A program made the translations under genes and the position numbers. Positions 5,501 through 8,260 of a stretch of 8,260 bases of DNA are shown one piece after another. Every line of letters begins with the position of its first letter. Position 1 is the stretch's first letter. Origin of the DNA: Actinomycetota bacterium (GTDB lineage Bacteria > Actinomycetota > Actinomycetes > Actinomycetales > Actinomycetaceae); assembly GCA_019425105.1 (NCBI GenBank), contig JAHYYD010000093.1, positions 1 to 8,260 of the forward strand. Reading direction: 5' to 3'. The notes beneath the pieces were generated by a model. The model searched no databases. It was given only the letters and a program-made list of their open reading frames with translations, and was not told the DNA's origin.

Positions 5501-6718
5501 ATGTCGGTCCGTCGTGTTGCCCTGCTGACCGCAGGTGGCTTCGCCCCGTGCCTGTCCTCCGCCGTCGGTGGACTCATCGAGCGCTACAACGAAATTGATC
5601 CCACGGTTGAGATCATCGCTTACCAGAACGGCTACCACGGCCTGCTCACCGGCAACTACGTGCTGGTCGACGAGGAAGCTCGCAAGCACGCTGCCGTCCT
5701 GCACCGCTTCGGTGGCTCTCCGATCGGTAACTCCCGCGTCAAGCTGACGAACAAGAAGAACCTGGTCGAGCGCGGCCTCGTCTCTGAGGACGAGGACCCG
5801 CTGCAGAAGGCTGCCGAGCAGCTGCGTGCCGACGGCGTTGACGTCCTGCACACCATCGGTGGCGACGATACCAACACCACGGCCGCCGACCTGGCTGCCT
5901 ACCTGGAGGAGCATGACTACCACCTGACCGTCGTGGGCCTGCCCAAGACGATCGACAACGACGTCGTGCCGATCCGCCAGTCCCTGGGTGCCTGGACCGC
6001 CGCTGAAGAGGTCTCCGAGTACTCCCAGAACATCATCGGCGAGCACCGCTCCAACCCCCGCATGCTCATCATCCACGAGATCATGGGCCGCCACTGCGGT
6101 TGGCTGACGGCCGCCGGTTCGCAGCGCTACCACGAGTGGCTCAAGACCCAGGAGTGGGTGCCCTCGATCGGCCTGTCGAAGGAGCGTTGGGATATCCACG
6201 CCATCTTCCTGCCCGAGATGAAGATCGACCTGGATGCCGAGGCCAAGCGCCTCAAGGCCATCATGGACGAGCAGGGCAACGTCAACATCTTCCTGTCCGA
6301 GGGCGCTGGCGTCCCCGAGATCATCGCGGAGATCGAGGCTGCCGGCGGCGAGGTCCAGCGCGACCCCTTCGGTCACGTCAAGCTCGACACGATCAACCCC
6401 GGCCAGTGGTTCGCCAAGCAGTTCGCTGAGAAGATCGACGCCGAGAAGGTCATGGTCCAGAAGTCCGGCTACTTCTCGCGTTCCTCGCGTGCCAACGCCG
6501 ACGACCTGCGCCTCATTAAGTCGATGACCGACCTCGCCGTCGAGTGCGCCTTCAAGGGCGAGTCCGGCGTTATCGGCCACGACGAGGAGGACGGCGACCG
6601 CCTGAAGGCCATCGCGTTCCCGCGCATCGCGGGCGGCAAGCCCTTCGACATTTCCGCCCCCTGGTTCGTCGAGATGATGGCCGAGATCGGCCAGACCGTC
6701 GAGCCCGCTGGCGAGTGA
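5501..6718 (+). CDS. pfp: Pyrophosphate-dependent 6-phosphofructokinase (PPi-PFK)
   Basis: A 405-residue cytoplasmic enzyme that reversibly phosphorylates fructose 6-phosphate to fructose 1,6-bisphosphate, using PPi instead of ATP. Two residues decide the donor. GGDD (120-123) puts Asp123 where ATP-PFK has Gly104 (E. coli numbering), and PKTIDND (148-154) puts Lys149 where ATP-PFK has Gly124. Both changes mark PPi users. Asp152 is the catalytic base, with Asp154 after it. MGRHCGW (195-201) and SEGAG (267-271) contact the sugar phosphate. The start, LLTAGGFAPCLS, and the overall sequence closely resemble the Propionibacterium freudenreichii enzyme of about 404 residues (from memory). ATG at 5501 follows AAAGGTG; an in-frame GTG at 5384 would add 39 Arg/Pro-rich residues that look like translated leader. 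The stop is 10 bp before the DAHP synthase start, so the two form an operon. Reversibility suits both glycolysis and gluconeogenesis. Confidence 0.95.
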   Translation: MSVRRVALLTAGGFAPCLSSAVGGLIERYNEIDPTVEIIAYQNGYHGLLTGNYVLVDEEARKHAAVLHRFGGSPIGNSRVKLTNKKNLVERGLVSEDEDPLQKAAEQLRADGVDVLHTIGGDDTNTTAADLAAYLEEHDYHLTVVGLPKTIDNDVVPIRQSLGAWTAAEEVSEYSQNIIGEHRSNPRMLIIHEIMGRHCGWLTAAGSQRYHEWLKTQEWVPSIGLSKERWDIHAIFLPEMKIDLDAEAKRLKAIMDEQGNVNIFLSEGAGVPEIIAEIEAAGGEVQRDPFGHVKLDTINPGQWFAKQFAEKIDAEKVMVQKSGYFSRSSRANADDLRLIKSMTDLAVECAFKGESGVIGHDEEDGDRLKAIAFPRIAGGKPFDISAPWFVEMMAEIGQTVEPAGE

Positions 6719-6728
6719 GTCGCTGCGC

Positions 6729-8168
6729 GTGATTCCTTCGATCACTCCCGGACGCGGCGGTGAGCCTGTGCGTAAGCCTCGCTCCCGCCGCGTCCCCGAG
6801 CGCCTGTGGTCACCCGAGTCCGGGGAGCGTGCTCCCTGGGATACGTGGCGCGGCCTGGACGCAGCCCAACAGCCTACCTACGCGGACGCGGAACATCTCA
6901 GTGATGTGACGGCGCAGCTGCGCCGCCAGCCGCCGCTCGTGTTCGCCGGTGAGGTTGACGACCTGCGCACGTGGATGGGTGCGGCTGCCCGCGGCGAGGC
7001 CTTCGTCCTGATGGGCGGAGACTGCGCCGAGACATTCGCCGAGGCGACGGCGGATCACGTGCGCCTGAAGATTCAGACGCTGCTGCAGATGGCGGTCGTG
7101 CTCACGTACGGCGCGTCTTTGCCGGTCATCAAGGTCGGCCGCATCGCGGGTCAGTACGCCAAGCCGCGATCCTCCGATTTGGAGACTCGTGACGGCGTGA
7201 CGCTGCCGAGCTACCGCGGCGATGCGGTGAACTCCTTCGAGTTCACCTCCGAGGCGCGCGAGCCCGATCCGCAGCGCCTTCTGTCGCTGTACAACCATGC
7301 GGCGTCGACGCTAAACCTGATCCGCGCTTTCACGAAGGGCGGCTACGCCGACCTGCGTCAGGTACACCGTTGGAATCAGGGCTTCATGTCGAACCCGGCG
7401 TACGCGCGCTATGAGTCGCTGGCGGAGGACATCCACCGTGCGATTAAGTTCATGGGTGCCGCGGGCGTTGACTTCGAGACGCTGCGCGACGTCGACCTGT
7501 ATTCGTCGCACGAGGCATTGCTGCTCGAGTACGAGTCGGCGATGACCCGCATCGATTCGCGCACGGGAGAGCCGTACAACACGTCTGCCCACTTCCTGTG
7601 GGCGGGGGAGAGGACGCGCGATGAGGAGGGCGCTCACATCGAGCTGCTGTCGCGCGTTCGCAACCCGATTGGGGTCAAGCTCGGTCCGTCGACCACGCCG
7701 GACCAGATGCTCTCGCTCGTTGATCGCCTGAACCCGGATGGTGAGGAGGGGCGCCTGTCGTTCATTACGCGTATGGGTGCCGGACGTATCCGCGAGGCGC
7801 TTCCGCCGCTGCTGGAAGCGGCGCGGGAAGATGACCGTCCAATTACGTGGATGACCGATCCGATGCACGGCAACACGATTACGTCCTCGACCGGCTACAA
7901 GACACGCCGTTTTGAGACGGTCATGGATGAGGTTCGTGGCTTCTTCGAGGCTCACGAGGCAGCGGGAACTGTCCCGGGCGGCTTGCACGTCGAGCTCACC
8001 GGTGATGATGTCACCGAGGTAATTGGCGGCAGTGAGCACATCGATGATGAGTCGTTGCGTGATCGTTACGAGACGCTCGTGGATCCGCGTCTGAACCACC
8101 AGCAGAGCCTGGAGATGGCTTTCCAGGTCGCCCAGTACCTGGCGAAGGGTTCCTCCCACGAGGAGTGA
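6729..8168 (+). CDS. aroG: 3-deoxy-7-phosphoheptulonate (DAHP) synthase, class II
   Basis: This enzyme condenses phosphoenolpyruvate and erythrose 4-phosphate to DAHP, the entry step of the shikimate pathway to aromatic amino acids. With the GTG at 6729 it is 479 residues. Metal ligands known from M. tuberculosis AroG are all present: Cys99 in GGDCAETF, His380 in DPMHGNT, Glu422 in VELTGDD and Asp452 in DPRLN. Substrate-binding Arg138 (RIAGQYAKPRS), Glu294-Arg295 (GERTR), Lys318 (KLGP) and Arg348 (TRMG) are also present. The sequence is closer to Streptomyces class II enzymes (WDTWRGLDAAQQPTY, LPPLVFAGE-type start) than to the mycobacterial one. The true start is uncertain: GTG at 6768 (466 residues) has GGTGAG only 3 bp upstream, and 6729 has no strong ribosome binding site but lies 10 bp after pfp and could use coupling. 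The Arg-rich N-terminus (15-25) is not conserved. The residue before Asp452 is Val where mycobacterial enzymes have Cys. Confidence 0.96.
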   Translation: MIPSITPGRGGEPVRKPRSRRVPERLWSPESGERAPWDTWRGLDAAQQPTYADAEHLSDVTAQLRRQPPLVFAGEVDDLRTWMGAAARGEAFVLMGGDCAETFAEATADHVRLKIQTLLQMAVVLTYGASLPVIKVGRIAGQYAKPRSSDLETRDGVTLPSYRGDAVNSFEFTSEAREPDPQRLLSLYNHAASTLNLIRAFTKGGYADLRQVHRWNQGFMSNPAYARYESLAEDIHRAIKFMGAAGVDFETLRDVDLYSSHEALLLEYESAMTRIDSRTGEPYNTSAHFLWAGERTRDEEGAHIELLSRVRNPIGVKLGPSTTPDQMLSLVDRLNPDGEEGRLSFITRMGAGRIREALPPLLEAAREDDRPITWMTDPMHGNTITSSTGYKTRRFETVMDEVRGFFEAHEAAGTVPGGLHVELTGDDVTEVIGGSEHIDDESLRDRYETLVDPRLNHQQSLEMAFQVAQYLAKGSSHEE

Positions 8169-8206
8169 GTTCACCCCACATAAGTATCCCCGGCCTCGTC
8201 CATAAC

Positions 8207-8260
8207 TGAACTGCGCCCCGAAACTTGGACGCGTTTAATGGTAGCCGTTATGCGGCTTCC
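8207..8260. mobile_element. Probable terminal end of an IS3-family insertion sequence (runs off the window)
   Basis: Starting 38 bp after the DAHP synthase stop, TGAACTGCGCCCC followed by GAAACTTGGAC (8207-8230) resembles the terminal inverted repeats of IS3-family elements of the IS150 group, which typically read TGAACTG.CCCC.AAAGTTGGAC. On the minus strand a frame ending Glu-Ala-Ala-stop (TAA at 8250-8248) lies 41 bp inside this boundary, the distance expected for the 3' end of an orfB transposase. That would make this the right end of an element on the minus strand. A left end on the plus strand cannot be excluded, although the ATG at 8238 has no ribosome binding site. The rest of the element lies outside the window. 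Confidence 0.5.

Noticed and set aside
5306..6745. 479-residue minus-strand open frame covering the whole phosphofructokinase gene
   Set aside because: The composition (Asp/Val/Leu/Gly repeats) is that of a reverse-frame shadow, and the plus strand carries all PFK motifs.
7311..8174. 287-residue minus-strand open frame within the DAHP synthase gene
   Set aside because: Arg-rich shadow of a well-conserved gene, with no recognisable domain.

Overview
The window is high-GC DNA from an actinobacterium. The best fit is the Actinomycetaceae (Actinomyces/Schaalia-like). The reasons are the strong G/C third-position bias, a Streptomyces-type class II DAHP synthase, a Propionibacterium-type pyrophosphate-dependent phosphofructokinase, an actinobacterial FKBP lipoprotein and an actinobacterial DEDDh exonuclease/GIY-YIG fusion. 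The genus is an inference from protein resemblance; no rRNA or other marker is present.

Layout from left to right. Positions 1-99 hold the C-terminal end of an A-type Fe-S carrier (ErpA/IscA family). It is followed 19 bp later by a secreted FKBP-type prolyl isomerase lipoprotein (119-1108) whose second domain is a degenerate copy of the first. A perfect 15-bp hairpin (1134-1166) closes this unit. A new unit then starts: a stand-alone receiver-like protein lacking the switch lysine (1222-1614), whose stop codon overlaps the start of trpD (1614-2669). Convergent to trpD, with only 13 bp between the stop codons, lies a DnaQ-like exonuclease/UvrC-like nuclease on the minus strand (2683-4416). A short divergent promoter region (4417-4474) with a near-symmetric -10 element separates it from a PlsC-type acyltransferase (4475-5287). 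Next comes a PPi-dependent phosphofructokinase (5501-6718) with its own promoter and a structured leader. The DAHP synthase gene follows 10 bp later (6729-8168). The last ~54 bases look like the end of an IS3-family insertion sequence lying 38 bp beyond the DAHP synthase stop.

Functionally this is mostly core metabolism. DAHP synthase makes the first committed step of the shikimate pathway, TrpD the second step of the tryptophan branch, and PFP interconverts fructose 6-phosphate and fructose 1,6-bisphosphate. The remaining genes serve Fe-S assembly, envelope protein folding, phospholipid synthesis and DNA repair. From memory, the order matches a conserved actinobacterial neighbourhood: M. tuberculosis has trpD (Rv2192c) convergent with the exonuclease fusion (Rv2191) and class II aroG (Rv2178c) nearby, and S. 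coelicolor has an acyltransferase, a PFK and DAHP synthase close together. I see no defence system, CRISPR array, prophage or RNA gene. The points worth a second look are modest: the non-canonical receiver translationally tied to trpD, the symmetric divergent promoter with a predicted leaderless mRNA, the duplicated and decayed FKBP domain, the PFP leader, and the IS end.
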